Shown in pieces: positions 1 through 7,284 of a stretch of 64,000 nucleotides of DNA. Both the position numbers and the translations under genes were made by a program. Every line of letters starts with the position of its first letter. Within the stretch, counting starts at the first letter, position 1. The notes beneath the pieces are model-generated. The model was given only the letters and a program-made list of their open reading frames with translations, made no database searches and had not been told where the DNA came from. Source of the stretch: Acidobacteriaceae bacterium (GTDB lineage Bacteria > Acidobacteriota > Terriglobia > Terriglobales > Acidobacteriaceae); the NCBI GenBank assembly GCA_025462735.1, contig JAOAPC010000010.1:1-64000 (forward strand), written 5' to 3'.

Positions 1-162
1 CCAACTAGTGAACGGCTACACCCACATGACTCCCGAGGCTGGTCTGCTAATCTTTATGCCCGACTTGGATACGCTTCCGAAAACCAGCGGAAGCCGGAAC
101 ATTAGCATGGAGTGGCTAAAACACCGCGACCTTCCTCCCCCGCCGGATGTCATTTCCAAATA

Positions 163-201
163 GGGAGCATTTTGCCGTCGATAAACTACCCTCACCGATC
201 G
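163..201 (+). repeat. Dispersed repeat B, copy 1
   Basis: This stretch begins GGGAGCATTTTGCCGTCG and continues into an ACTACCC and a CACCGATC block. The same blocks appear inverted near 518-550 and direct near 1547-1586. No coding function is apparent; it is one of several interspersed short repeats confined to the left 1.6 kb. Confidence 0.65.
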
Positions 202-255
202 TTGCTGGCACAAACTTTTTTGTTTTTGGTTCCATTCGCGGAAGCGTTGGTGGTA

Positions 256-333
256 CCCACCCTTTCGCAAAAAGCGCGAAAGGATGGGGCACCCTCGGTT
301 ATACTGTGCCGCGAAAGGTGGGCCACCCGCCCA
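256..333. repeat. Hairpin repeat C, copy 1
   Basis: An inverted repeat CCCACCCTTTCGC / GCGAAAGGATGGGG around a short A-rich loop is followed about 25 bases later by GGTGGGCCACCCGCCC. The same two-part layout recurs at 596-676 and 713-784. Confidence 0.7.
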
Positions 334-517
334 CACACACATGACTCCCGAGGCTGGTCTGCTAATCTTTATGCCCGACTTGGATACGCTTCCGAAAACC
401 AGCGGAAGCCGGAACATTAGCATGGAGTGGCTAAAACACCGCGACCTTCCTCCCCCGCCAGACGTCATTTCCAAATAGGGAGCATTCGACAGACATCACC
501 CCCATCAATTCTTTGGC

Positions 518-550
518 GGGGTAGTATATAGCGACAGCAAAATGCTCCCT
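518..550 (-). repeat. Dispersed repeat B, copy 2 (inverted)
   Basis: Read on the minus strand this is AGGGAGCATTTTGCTGTCG followed by CTATATACTACCCC, matching repeat B copies 1 and 3. With 477-486 (AGGGAGCATT) its outer end at 541-550 (AATGCTCCCT) forms a perfect 10-base inverted pair. Confidence 0.65.
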
Positions 551-595
551 CCCTGGAGTAAGAGATTTGCATTTTTTATCTTCGAGGTTTGTGGT

Positions 596-676
596 CCCCA
601 TCCTTTCGCAAAAGACGCGAAAGGATGGGGCACCCTCAGTTTGTTTTACGAATGGAAGGGTAGGCCACCCGCCCGA
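596..676. repeat. Hairpin repeat C, copy 2 (perfect 14-bp stem)
   Basis: CCCCATCCTTTCGC at 596-609 pairs perfectly with GCGAAAGGATGGGG at 617-630 across a 7-base loop. It is followed by the second element, GGCCACCCGCCC, near 663-674. There is no T-run, so this is a repeat family rather than an obvious terminator. Confidence 0.75.
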
Positions 677-712
677 CATCGAGAAAGCTTTCGTGACGCT
701 GACTGTCGAGGT

Positions 713-784
713 GCCCACCCTTTGAAAACCGCAAAGGGTCGGGCAGCCTCAGTTAGGGAGTGCGAAGGGTGGGCCAGCCCGCCA
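713..784. repeat. Hairpin repeat C, copy 3
   Basis: GCCCACCCTTTG at 713-724 pairs imperfectly with CAAAGGGTCGGGC at 732-744, followed by GGGTGGGCCAGCCCGCC near 768-784. The repeat ends just where a toxin-like reading frame begins, so it may have replaced the rest of that gene. Confidence 0.65.
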
Positions 785-913
785 CAGGAAGCGCAGGATA
801 TCGCGAATCAATTAAATAGGTTTCTAAAGAACAATCCGGGCATTAGCTCCAATGATCAAGCAGCAGCAAAGGAGTTGATCCGGGATCTCGAAAACGCGGT
901 GGCGGGAAAATGA
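785..913 (+). pseudogene. Possible polymorphic-toxin C-terminal remnant
   Basis: About 42 residues ending at the TGA at 911-913 read as an amphipathic helical tail (QEAQDIANQLNRFLKNNPG at its start, ending ELIRDLENAVAGK). From memory such tails close Rhs/YD-repeat or nuclease-type polymorphic toxins; I could not verify this by search. Upstream the frame runs straight into hairpin repeat copy 3, with no ribosome site or domain, so only the 3' end of a larger gene seems to survive. Its stop overlaps the ATG of the next gene (ATGA at 910-913), the coupling expected of a toxin-immunity pair. It could instead be a chance open frame. Confidence 0.45.
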
Positions 914-1353
914 CCGAAAAGATAACCGAGAAGAACCTAATTGAGCAACTAAGGTTGGCCTTTCCAGAACTTGAGGATAGCCTTCAGGCGAGACTTGACG
1001 CGCATAAGGCCGAAGGCATCACCCCCAGCAACTACGAGATTGTCGGGTTCGTCTTCAAGCCAAAATTGAAAAAAGAGGAGCTGTCAAGGGGTGAACTGAC
1101 CGAATTTCTGCGGCGCGGAGCACTCTTTATCGAGCGCGTGTGCCATTCGGGTGATCCTGAGGCAATTAACGTTGTTTGGATCAAGCTTTTCGAATGGCTT
1201 CTCACTCGGCCGAAGGAGCTGGAATTAATTTGGCCGGCGCTGGGCCCCGCGACTAAAGAAAACATCAAAGACGCTGCGCAACGCTGGTCTGACGCTGGTC
1301 GGTATTTTGGGAACACCAAGAACTTGCCCACGAGCAACCTGCCGAAGGAATGA
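910..1353 (+). CDS. Small soluble protein, possible immunity protein
   Basis: A 147-residue protein without signal peptide or membrane segment, rich in charged residues and predicted helices. It starts with an FPELEDSL-type segment (about residues 16-23) and has a conserved-looking core FLRRGALFIERVCHSGDPEA around residues 64-83. Size, acidity, position and the ATGA overlap with an upstream toxin-like tail fit an immunity protein of a contact-dependent or Rhs toxin; it vaguely recalls the DUF7674 type, but I do not recognise the family with certainty. The surrounding repeats suggest an orphaned immunity gene left after loss of the toxin body. Alternative: an unrelated conserved hypothetical protein. 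Confidence 0.65.
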   Translation: MTEKITEKNLIEQLRLAFPELEDSLQARLDAHKAEGITPSNYEIVGFVFKPKLKKEELSRGELTEFLRRGALFIERVCHSGDPEAINVVWIKLFEWLLTRPKELELIWPALGPATKENIKDAAQRWSDAGRYFGNTKNLPTSNLPKE

Positions 1354-1691
1354 ACTCACCTGCGTGCAGGTACACCTTAATTGGTGTGGGATGGATGGGG
1401 TTGGCTGGCCCACGCTTTTCCGCCTTTTGCAGATTGGATCATCCCCAACGGAGCCTTGCCTGGCGGGTGGCCCACTTCCTTACCTCGAAAAACCCCTCTA
1501 AAGACTCACGCCGCAACGCCCATTTCCGGGGGTCCGCACAGCAGGAGGGAACCTTTGCGGTCGCTATATACTACCCCCACCGATCTTTGACACAGCCGGA
1601 CCCCACTGCTAACATCGACATTCTGGTAGCACTGCTCGTCCTGGACGGTCTTGCAGACAGTCTTTTGATCGTCTTGCCCGTAGTCACTCAG
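1354..1691. other. Intergenic region, no gene seen
   Basis: It holds a degenerate relative of hairpin repeat C (GGCTGGCCCACG near 1401, GGCGGGTGGCCCAC near 1464) and repeat B copy 3 at 1547-1586. I see no convincing coding region. Confidence 0.5.
1547..1586 (+). repeat. Dispersed repeat B, copy 3
   Basis: A diverged third copy with the shared core GTCGCTATATACTACCC and CACCGATC. It lies between the small gene at 910-1353 and tRNA-Glu. Confidence 0.55.
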
Positions 1692-1769
1692 GTCCCCGTC
1701 GTCTAGCCTGGCCTAGGACATCGCCCTTTCACGGCGGTAACACGGGTTCAAATCCCGTCGGGGACGCCA
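1692..1769 (+). tRNA. tRNA-Glu (anticodon TTC)
   Basis: A complete cloverleaf can be drawn: acceptor GTCCCCG (1692-1698) pairs with CGGGGAC (1759-1765), followed by discriminator G and an encoded CCA (1767-1769). The anticodon loop is CTTTCAC on a five-pair stem, giving anticodon TTC for glutamate. The T arm contains GGGTTCAAATCCC. It stands alone, between the repeat-rich left end and a CRTAC1 gene. Confidence 0.95.
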
Positions 1770-1963
1770 ACAATCTAAGGGAGTTATTGGAATCGGCCCA
1801 TTTCGCCGAGGGTTTGAGAGGGTTCGATAAGAGAAACTCACTCCTTGGAAGCATGTTCTCCCACCGCGTGTTTGCTCGGCAAACTCCCTGTGGATTCAAG
1901 GCCTTTGATTTGTATCGCGATGAAGCGAAATCCGCGCAAGCATCTGCCACACATCCCAACTAG

Positions 1964-2257
1964 GAGGCCGCGCATATCGCCGACACCGATTCGAAAAGAG
2001 TCGCCAGCAGCCTTCTCGCTGTTCAGCTGACCCTTTGCCTGCTGTGGAGCGTTCACATCCTGTCTGCCCAAGCCCCACCGGCCAAAGCGGTCCCAAGGCC
2101 GGCGGCGCGGGCACATCGAGCCCCTCTGGGCAAAAAATCCGCGAATACGGGGGCGACGTCCCCATCCACGATCCAATTCCAGAACCTCATCGAACAATCG
2201 AAGATCAAGTTCAGGCTCAAGAACAGCGTCAGTCCGCAGCGGTACACGTTTGAAACC
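1964..2257 (+). other. In-frame N-terminal extension of the CRTAC1 gene without a conventional start codon
   Basis: Between the in-frame TAG at 1961-1963 and the first ATG at 2258 the frame stays open and clearly encodes the missing N-terminus: a hydrophobic stretch with a cleavage-like site (VQLTLCLLWSVHILSAQ, 2021-2071), then the FQNL...IKF...ETM segment that normally leads into the first FG-GAP repeat. There is no ATG, GTG or TTG codon in frame. A perfect AGGAGG at 1962-1967 lies eight bases before an ATC codon at 1976, from which a textbook signal peptide would start. Either ATC is the start, or the start codon was lost by mutation or sequence error. Confidence 0.7.
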
Positions 2258-3763
2258 ATGACTGGAGGAGTAGCGCTCTTCGACTACAACAATGATGGTT
2301 TGCTGGACATCTTCTTTACTAATGGCGCGGCCATTCCTTCGCTTGAAAAGAGCGATCCGAGTTACTCAAACCGGCTTTTCCGCAACAACGGCGATGGCAC
2401 CTTCACCGATGTAACTGAGAAAGCCGGCCTGCAGGGCATCGGCTATTCGATGGGAGTGGCTTCCGGCGACTACGACAATGATGGATTTGTCGATCTTTAC
2501 GTTACCGGAGTCAATCGCAACCAGCTTTTTCATAACAATGGAGACGGCACCTTCACGGACGTGACTGAGAAGGCGGGAGTCGGCGGTATCGTCCCTAACC
2601 TCGGCAAGGCATGGTCCGTAGCCGCGGGATGGTTCGATTACAACAACGATGGGCTGCTCGATCTCTTTGTGGTGAACTACCTCAATTACAACATCAAGAC
2701 CGCAACTCATTGTGTTCAACAAGGACTTCCGTCCTATTGTTCGCCGGTTGATTTTCTGGGAATGCCGAACATCCTCTATCGCAACAATGGCGACGGCACT
2801 TTCACCGACGTTTCCGAACAGTCACACATTTCTCAGTACGTTGGCAAAGGGATGGGTGTAGCGTTTGCCGATTACGATAACGATGGATTTACCGATGTCT
2901 TCGTCTCCAACGATACCTTCGAAAATTATCTTCTGCACAACAACGGCGATGGAAGCTTTACCAACGTTGCGATGCGCGCTGGGGTTGCGTATAACGCATA
3001 CGGCAACGCCATAGCCGGCATGGGCGCGGATTTTCGGGATGTCGATAATGATGGGAAGGCGGATATTTTTGAAACGGCGATGTTCGGCGAAGGCTTTCCT
3101 CTTTATAAAAACCTAGGGGATGGTCAATTTCAGGATGCCAGTGGCGCGGCAGGACTGAGCGCACTGACCAGCCGCTCAACCGCTTGGGGAGTGGGGATTT
3201 TCGATTTCGACAACGACGGAAACAAGGACCTGTTCACCGCCAACGCTGACATTCTGGACAACTCCATGGAGTTGGCGCACAGGCCCTATGCGCTTCCCAA
3301 TCAAGTTTTTCGTAATAAGGGCAATCTGACCTTCGAGGATCTGAGCTCAAAGGCCGGAACATCCTTCTCCGTTCCGGCTGCGCATCGTGGCGCAGCCTTT
3401 GGCGATCTCAACAACGACGGCAAAATCGATGTCGTCGTGACGGTTCTGAACGGGCCGCCAGAGATATGGATGAATCGTTCCAGCAGCCGAAACCACTGGA
3501 TCATTCTGAAATTGGTCGGCGTCAAATCCAACCGCGACGGGCTGGGAACAAAAGTCAAGGTAACAACTTCTCAGGGCACCCAGTACAACTACGTGACAAC
3601 GGCAGTTAGCTACAACTCTTCGAGCGACAAGCGGGTACACTTCGGGCTGGGCTCGGCCGACATCGTAGAAACTATTGCACTCACGTGGCCAAGCGGAATC
3701 AAGCAGGTTCTGAAAAATATCAAAACAGATCAGATCCTCACAGTAACGGAGAGCGCGCCCTGA
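2258..3763 (+). CDS. CRTAC1-type FG-GAP/VCBS repeat protein with ASPIC/UnbV domain
   Basis: From the first ATG the protein has 501 residues, but homology to the other copies here shows that the true N-terminus lies about 94 codons upstream (see 1964-2257), giving a secreted protein near 595 residues. Repeated calcium-binding blades of the DYDNDGxxDLY type occur near residues 8, 72, 128, 210, 268, 320 and 393, predicting an integrin-alpha-like beta-propeller. An ASPIC/UnbV domain fills 412-501, beginning NHWIILKLVG and including HFGLGSAD and WPSG. Role unknown; binding of carbohydrate or protein at the cell surface is plausible. It stands apart from the TPR and receptor genes and converges with 3782-5443, 18 bases away. 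Confidence 0.9.
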   Translation: MTGGVALFDYNNDGLLDIFFTNGAAIPSLEKSDPSYSNRLFRNNGDGTFTDVTEKAGLQGIGYSMGVASGDYDNDGFVDLYVTGVNRNQLFHNNGDGTFTDVTEKAGVGGIVPNLGKAWSVAAGWFDYNNDGLLDLFVVNYLNYNIKTATHCVQQGLPSYCSPVDFLGMPNILYRNNGDGTFTDVSEQSHISQYVGKGMGVAFADYDNDGFTDVFVSNDTFENYLLHNNGDGSFTNVAMRAGVAYNAYGNAIAGMGADFRDVDNDGKADIFETAMFGEGFPLYKNLGDGQFQDASGAAGLSALTSRSTAWGVGIFDFDNDGNKDLFTANADILDNSMELAHRPYALPNQVFRNKGNLTFEDLSSKAGTSFSVPAAHRGAAFGDLNNDGKIDVVVTVLNGPPEIWMNRSSSRNHWIILKLVGVKSNRDGLGTKVKVTTSQGTQYNYVTTAVSYNSSSDKRVHFGLGSADIVETIALTWPSGIKQVLKNIKTDQILTVTESAP

Positions 3764-3785
3764 GCCGCGCTGATATTTCTCTTAT
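3752..3785 (+). terminator. Possible intrinsic terminator overlapping the CRTAC1 stop
   Basis: AGCGCG (3752-3757) pairs with CGCGCT (3766-3771) around an 8-base loop containing the stop codon, followed by a T-rich tail (GATATTTCTCTTATTTC). The stem is only six pairs, so this is tentative. Confidence 0.4.
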
Positions 3786-5443
3786 TTCTGCGCAAGATTG
3801 GCCGACAAACGCTGCGCCAGCTCCGTTTGCTGATTGCGGAGGAGAAGGTCGACAAGTTCTTTCATGAGTTCAGGCTTGTTTCGCCCATACGCCGCGATGG
3901 TTTCGGCAGTTAAATCCGCATCCGACACTCTCCCCAGACGGAAGTAAGAATCGCAAAGCATGTAAAGCAACTCCGGAGTCGTGGTCCTGGACTTTGCCAG
4001 TTGTTCGGCCGCATCCGACCATCGCCCCTGATGGTAGCGAATCTCTCCCATCTCAGCGATCGCAGTTTGATAATTTGGATCATTCGCCAGCTCTGCACTG
4101 AATTCGCTCTCAGCTTTGTTCAGGTCGTCATTTTTCAGCGCAAGGATGCCTGCGTATGTATGTGCACCGCGAACCTTCGGATCGACTTCCAACGCATGAT
4201 GAAGATTGCGCAGGCCATCTTCTGTATCTTCCATGAAAAGATATAGCTTTCCAACGAACACATATGCATCGGCGGGAGTCGCGGGAGTTCCCTTGAAGTG
4301 TTCCCGATACAGCCGCAACGCATCCGCTTCGCGATGTTCCTCCAGCAATTGACGGGCCTGAGCCTTGATGGGGCTTTCGCGTTCCTCGCTCGCCACGGAG
4401 CGGACGAACGTCATCTGTTCCATCATCAACTGATGCAGTGCTGCCTCGTGCTGCGCGTCCGCTGTCCTGCCCATCGCAGCAAACGCCCGTGACAGATAGA
4501 AATGCGCCAATAGCCGCGTGGGGTCCAGCCTTAATACCGATTGCAATTTATCTACGGCGGCCGGATATTCCTTCAGTTCGACTTCGCATTGGCCGAGCCC
4601 CAACAACGACTCCACATCGTCGCTCTTGAATGTCAGGATGCGTTCAAAAGCATTACCGGCCTCTTGCCATTTGCCGAGCTTCACATTCGCGGTAGCCAGC
4701 AGTCGCAAGGATGTCACATCGTTAGGCTGGGATTGAACCGCACGAGCCGCATATTGCGCCGTGCCGGCAATATCCATCAATTTGTAATCCGTCGCAGCGA
4801 TGTCATAATCAATGCGCGGCAGCTTAGCATCAGAGCGCTGTGCCTTTAGCAGCCACCGCAGCCCCGCATTGCAATCCCCGGTGCCGCACAGCAGTTCTCC
4901 GTACTTTTGCCACACCGATATATTGTCGGGCTCGGCCTTCAAACTCCCCTGGATGGCGCGCAAAGCCAGGTTGTCCTGCCCATTCAGATGATAGGCCTGG
5001 GCCAGATAATATTGTGCATCTCCATCGCCCGGAAGAATCCGGATGCAATGCTTCAGAAGCTTGATGGCTTCTTCCTTTTGGCCCGCGCTCAGTTTATAGA
5101 TACCTGTTTTCAGCAGGAGATCCCCGTCGTTGGGCGCGAGTTTCAGAGCGTCTTCATAGGCGGCCGCCGCCTCGGAGGTGCGTCCCGTCTCCTCCAGCAA
5201 CATGCCCTTCAGCTTGATCGCCGGTACAAAATCCGGATGCTGCTCAAGCAAGCGGAGGACAAGATTCATTGCCTCCTGCCTGTCGCCATGCTGGGCGAGG
5301 TTGAGCGCCTGGTGGAATTGGCGCGTCAGCGGGGATTCGTTGGGATGGTTCGCGTTCTGCGCCCATCCAGCGGCCCCTAGGGCAACCAACAGCGCCGCCA
5401 AAAGCAGGATTGCACGGGGACGATTTGCAGTGCGGATGGCCAT
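3782..5443 (-). CDS. Secreted TPR-repeat protein
   Basis: A 553-residue protein built of tandem tetratricopeptide repeats after a Sec signal peptide (MAIRTANRPRAILLLAALL to AGWAQ). Repeats run from about residue 40 to the end, recognisable by the alternating A/G/Y pattern (for example SEAAAAYEDALKLAPND). The start at 5443 is chosen because the signal peptide begins there and the stop of the upstream CRTAC1 gene is one base away (TAG T ATG); the longer open frame upstream overlaps that gene and reads as nonsense. TPR superhelices bind other proteins, so a partner role for the adjacent CRTAC1 protein or the receptor encoded upstream is likely. Last gene of the minus-strand module 1. Confidence 0.9.
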   Translation of the reverse strand: MAIRTANRPRAILLLAALLVALGAAGWAQNANHPNESPLTRQFHQALNLAQHGDRQEAMNLVLRLLEQHPDFVPAIKLKGMLLEETGRTSEAAAAYEDALKLAPNDGDLLLKTGIYKLSAGQKEEAIKLLKHCIRILPGDGDAQYYLAQAYHLNGQDNLALRAIQGSLKAEPDNISVWQKYGELLCGTGDCNAGLRWLLKAQRSDAKLPRIDYDIAATDYKLMDIAGTAQYAARAVQSQPNDVTSLRLLATANVKLGKWQEAGNAFERILTFKSDDVESLLGLGQCEVELKEYPAAVDKLQSVLRLDPTRLLAHFYLSRAFAAMGRTADAQHEAALHQLMMEQMTFVRSVASEERESPIKAQARQLLEEHREADALRLYREHFKGTPATPADAYVFVGKLYLFMEDTEDGLRNLHHALEVDPKVRGAHTYAGILALKNDDLNKAESEFSAELANDPNYQTAIAEMGEIRYHQGRWSDAAEQLAKSRTTTPELLYMLCDSYFRLGRVSDADLTAETIAAYGRNKPELMKELVDLLLRNQQTELAQRLSANLAQK

Positions 5444-5444
5444 A

Positions 5445-7250
5445 CTAAGGAAGCTTGACGCGACGCTCAGGCAGTTTATTGGAAACCACTCCCTGCCCTT
5501 CGCGCACCACATAAAACCGGTCGGCAGACAGATTGGTGAGCGTTTCCTTTTTCCCGTCCGGCCACAAGACTTCAGCCTGATCGAGACGGTCATGTTTGCC
5601 CAGCCCGAAGTGTATGCGCAGATCGTGCTGCGACAGGTAACTTCCGCCGCTAAGGACTTCGCCCATCTGTACCAGGTCTCCGGCTGTCGCTCGTACGCGC
5701 GCATTCAAGGCCAGACGATTGTGCTCGCCTTCCAGTTGAAAACTGATCCAATGGTTCTGCGGGCCTCCTTCCGGACGCAGAATCATGGGCTTGCCCACCA
5801 GGTTTTCAACCACCGCCTCCATCTTTCCATCGTTGAAAAGATCGCCCACAGCAAGCCCGCGGCTTACCTGGCCAATCTGAATTGCATCTCCGACCAGCCG
5901 ACTGGCGTTCTTGAAGGTCCCGTCTTTTTGATTGACAAATAGAAGCTTCGGCTCCAGGTATCTGGCGGCGGTGTGAGCGTGGTCTACCTGCGGATACACA
6001 TGTCCGTTGACCAGGAAGAAATCCTCCCAGCCATCGTTGTCGAAGTCGACAAAGGCGTCGCCCCAGCCCACATAGCCTTGCGTGCCCCGCGCAATGAAAG
6101 AAGCGATCGACGTATCGGTGAAGTTCATCGCTCCATTGTTTATCCCTGCATCGTTGCGATACAGGGCGGCATACTCATTGTCAAAATGCGAAAGCAGCAA
6201 AGACATGCGACCGGTGTGCAGATAGTCTCCGAGGGCAACTCCCATGTTGGCCTGTTCAAATCCGTCCTCGTTCGCCGCCACGCCGCATGTCAACGCGATA
6301 TCCACGAACTTTCCTGTGCCATCGCCTTGATAGAGATAGTTCGCTTGCCCATCGTTGGTAACGAAAAGATCGAGCTTTCCGTCATTGTCGAAATCCGACC
6401 AGATAGCGGTCAGGCCATAGCGGCGCTCAGGATCGTCGACTCCGGATTTCTTTGACACATCGGTAAACGTCCCATCCCCGTTGTTGTGGTAAAGATTGTC
6501 GGGTAATCCCTTCAACCCGCGCGGGCCGCACTGGACATCGAGTCCCAGGTACTTGCATGATTTGCCAGAGCCGAATGCGGGCAGATCGTCCAGGTGAAAA
6601 TCCACATAATGCGATATGAAAAGATCCACCCAGCCGTCGCGGTCGTAGTCTCCAAAGGCCGCTCCCGTGGCCCAGCCAGAATCGCCGCCAAGTCCGCTGG
6701 CTTTGGTCACATCGGTAAATGTTCCATCGCCGTTGTTGCGATAGAGCACCACCCCGCCCATACAGGTCACTAGCAGATCAGGCCAGCCGTCGTTGTTATA
6801 GTCGCCAACTACAGCGCCCATCGCCCAGCAGGGATAGCCTACGCCGGCTTTCTCGGTGACATCCGTAAACGTCCCGTCCTGGTTATTGTGGAACAAGGCG
6901 CTCCGGGCCTTGATGCCATGCAGGGCCATTTCCACGCTCTGCGCATTCGTGAAGTAAATGTCGGGCCAGCCATCGCGGTCGTAATCGATCAGCGCGACTC
7001 CTCCGCTCATCGACTCCGCAATAAATTTCGCCTCGGGACTCGAAAGGTGTTCGAAATGTATGCCGGTGGAATCCGTGATGTCGACCAGACGCGGATAGTT
7101 GGCAAGGAGGCCGGTTGCCTTACTCTCGGCCTCCGCCTTTTGGCGCTCTGCAGGCGGCAGGGGGGTTGGCGTTCCCATTTGTCCCATCGCCACCGTATTC
7201 AGGCAGAGGATGAAAAACGCCACGCGCCATCGGAGAAACGCAGCGGCCAT
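5445..7250 (-). CDS. CRTAC1-type FG-GAP/VCBS repeat protein with ASPIC/UnbV domain
   Basis: A 601-residue secreted protein. The chosen start (ATG at 7250) follows GGAG by about eight bases and opens a signal peptide (MAAAFLRWRVAFFILCLN to AMGQ); an ATG at 7295, overlapping the upstream TPR gene by 11 bases, is an alternative. Calcium-binding propeller blades (DYDRDGWPDIYFTN, DYNNDGWPDLLVTC, DYDRDGWVDLFISH and others) fill the middle, and an ASPIC/UnbV domain spans about 499-601 with HFGLGKHD and LWPDGK. It sits between two TPR genes with a one-base gap to the downstream one, so the three are almost certainly one transcript. Biochemical function is unknown; calcium-dependent binding at the envelope is the natural guess. 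Confidence 0.92.
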   Translation of the reverse strand: MAAAFLRWRVAFFILCLNTVAMGQMGTPTPLPPAERQKAEAESKATGLLANYPRLVDITDSTGIHFEHLSSPEAKFIAESMSGGVALIDYDRDGWPDIYFTNAQSVEMALHGIKARSALFHNNQDGTFTDVTEKAGVGYPCWAMGAVVGDYNNDGWPDLLVTCMGGVVLYRNNGDGTFTDVTKASGLGGDSGWATGAAFGDYDRDGWVDLFISHYVDFHLDDLPAFGSGKSCKYLGLDVQCGPRGLKGLPDNLYHNNGDGTFTDVSKKSGVDDPERRYGLTAIWSDFDNDGKLDLFVTNDGQANYLYQGDGTGKFVDIALTCGVAANEDGFEQANMGVALGDYLHTGRMSLLLSHFDNEYAALYRNDAGINNGAMNFTDTSIASFIARGTQGYVGWGDAFVDFDNDGWEDFFLVNGHVYPQVDHAHTAARYLEPKLLFVNQKDGTFKNASRLVGDAIQIGQVSRGLAVGDLFNDGKMEAVVENLVGKPMILRPEGGPQNHWISFQLEGEHNRLALNARVRATAGDLVQMGEVLSGGSYLSQHDLRIHFGLGKHDRLDQAEVLWPDGKKETLTNLSADRFYVVREGQGVVSNKLPERRVKLP

Positions 7251-7284
7251 GACGTTCACTCCAGCGACGCTTGGCGCTCCGATC

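Larger units (their letters stand above)
23..486. repeat. 149-bp direct repeat pair (23-171 and 338-486)
   Basis: A 149-base unit occurs twice in the same orientation, offset by exactly 315 bases, at 23-171 and 338-486. I see only a couple of differences (for example CCGGATGT against CCAGACGT near the end). The unit contains no convincing gene; short reading frames across it repeat in both copies and have no recognisable domain. A different repeat family with a hairpin lies between the copies. The arrangement looks like a local duplication of a noncoding cassette. Confidence 0.85.

Noticed and set aside
16-474. Minus-strand open frame across the left repeats
   Set aside because: It repeats the same peptide at both ends because it runs through the two copies of the 149-bp repeat, and has no ribosome site or domain.
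23-1586. CRISPR array
   Set aside because: The repeats are of different lengths and families, irregularly spaced and partly inverted; there are no uniform spacers and no cas genes in the window.
1729-1959. Minus-strand open frame ending in a TGFEPVLPP-like peptide
   Set aside because: It runs antisense into tRNA-Glu; peptides of this kind are a known artefact of translating tRNA genes.
5444-5704. N-terminal extension of the TPR gene at 3782
   Set aside because: It overlaps the end of the CRTAC1 gene in another frame and reads as nonsense; the signal peptide begins at 5443.
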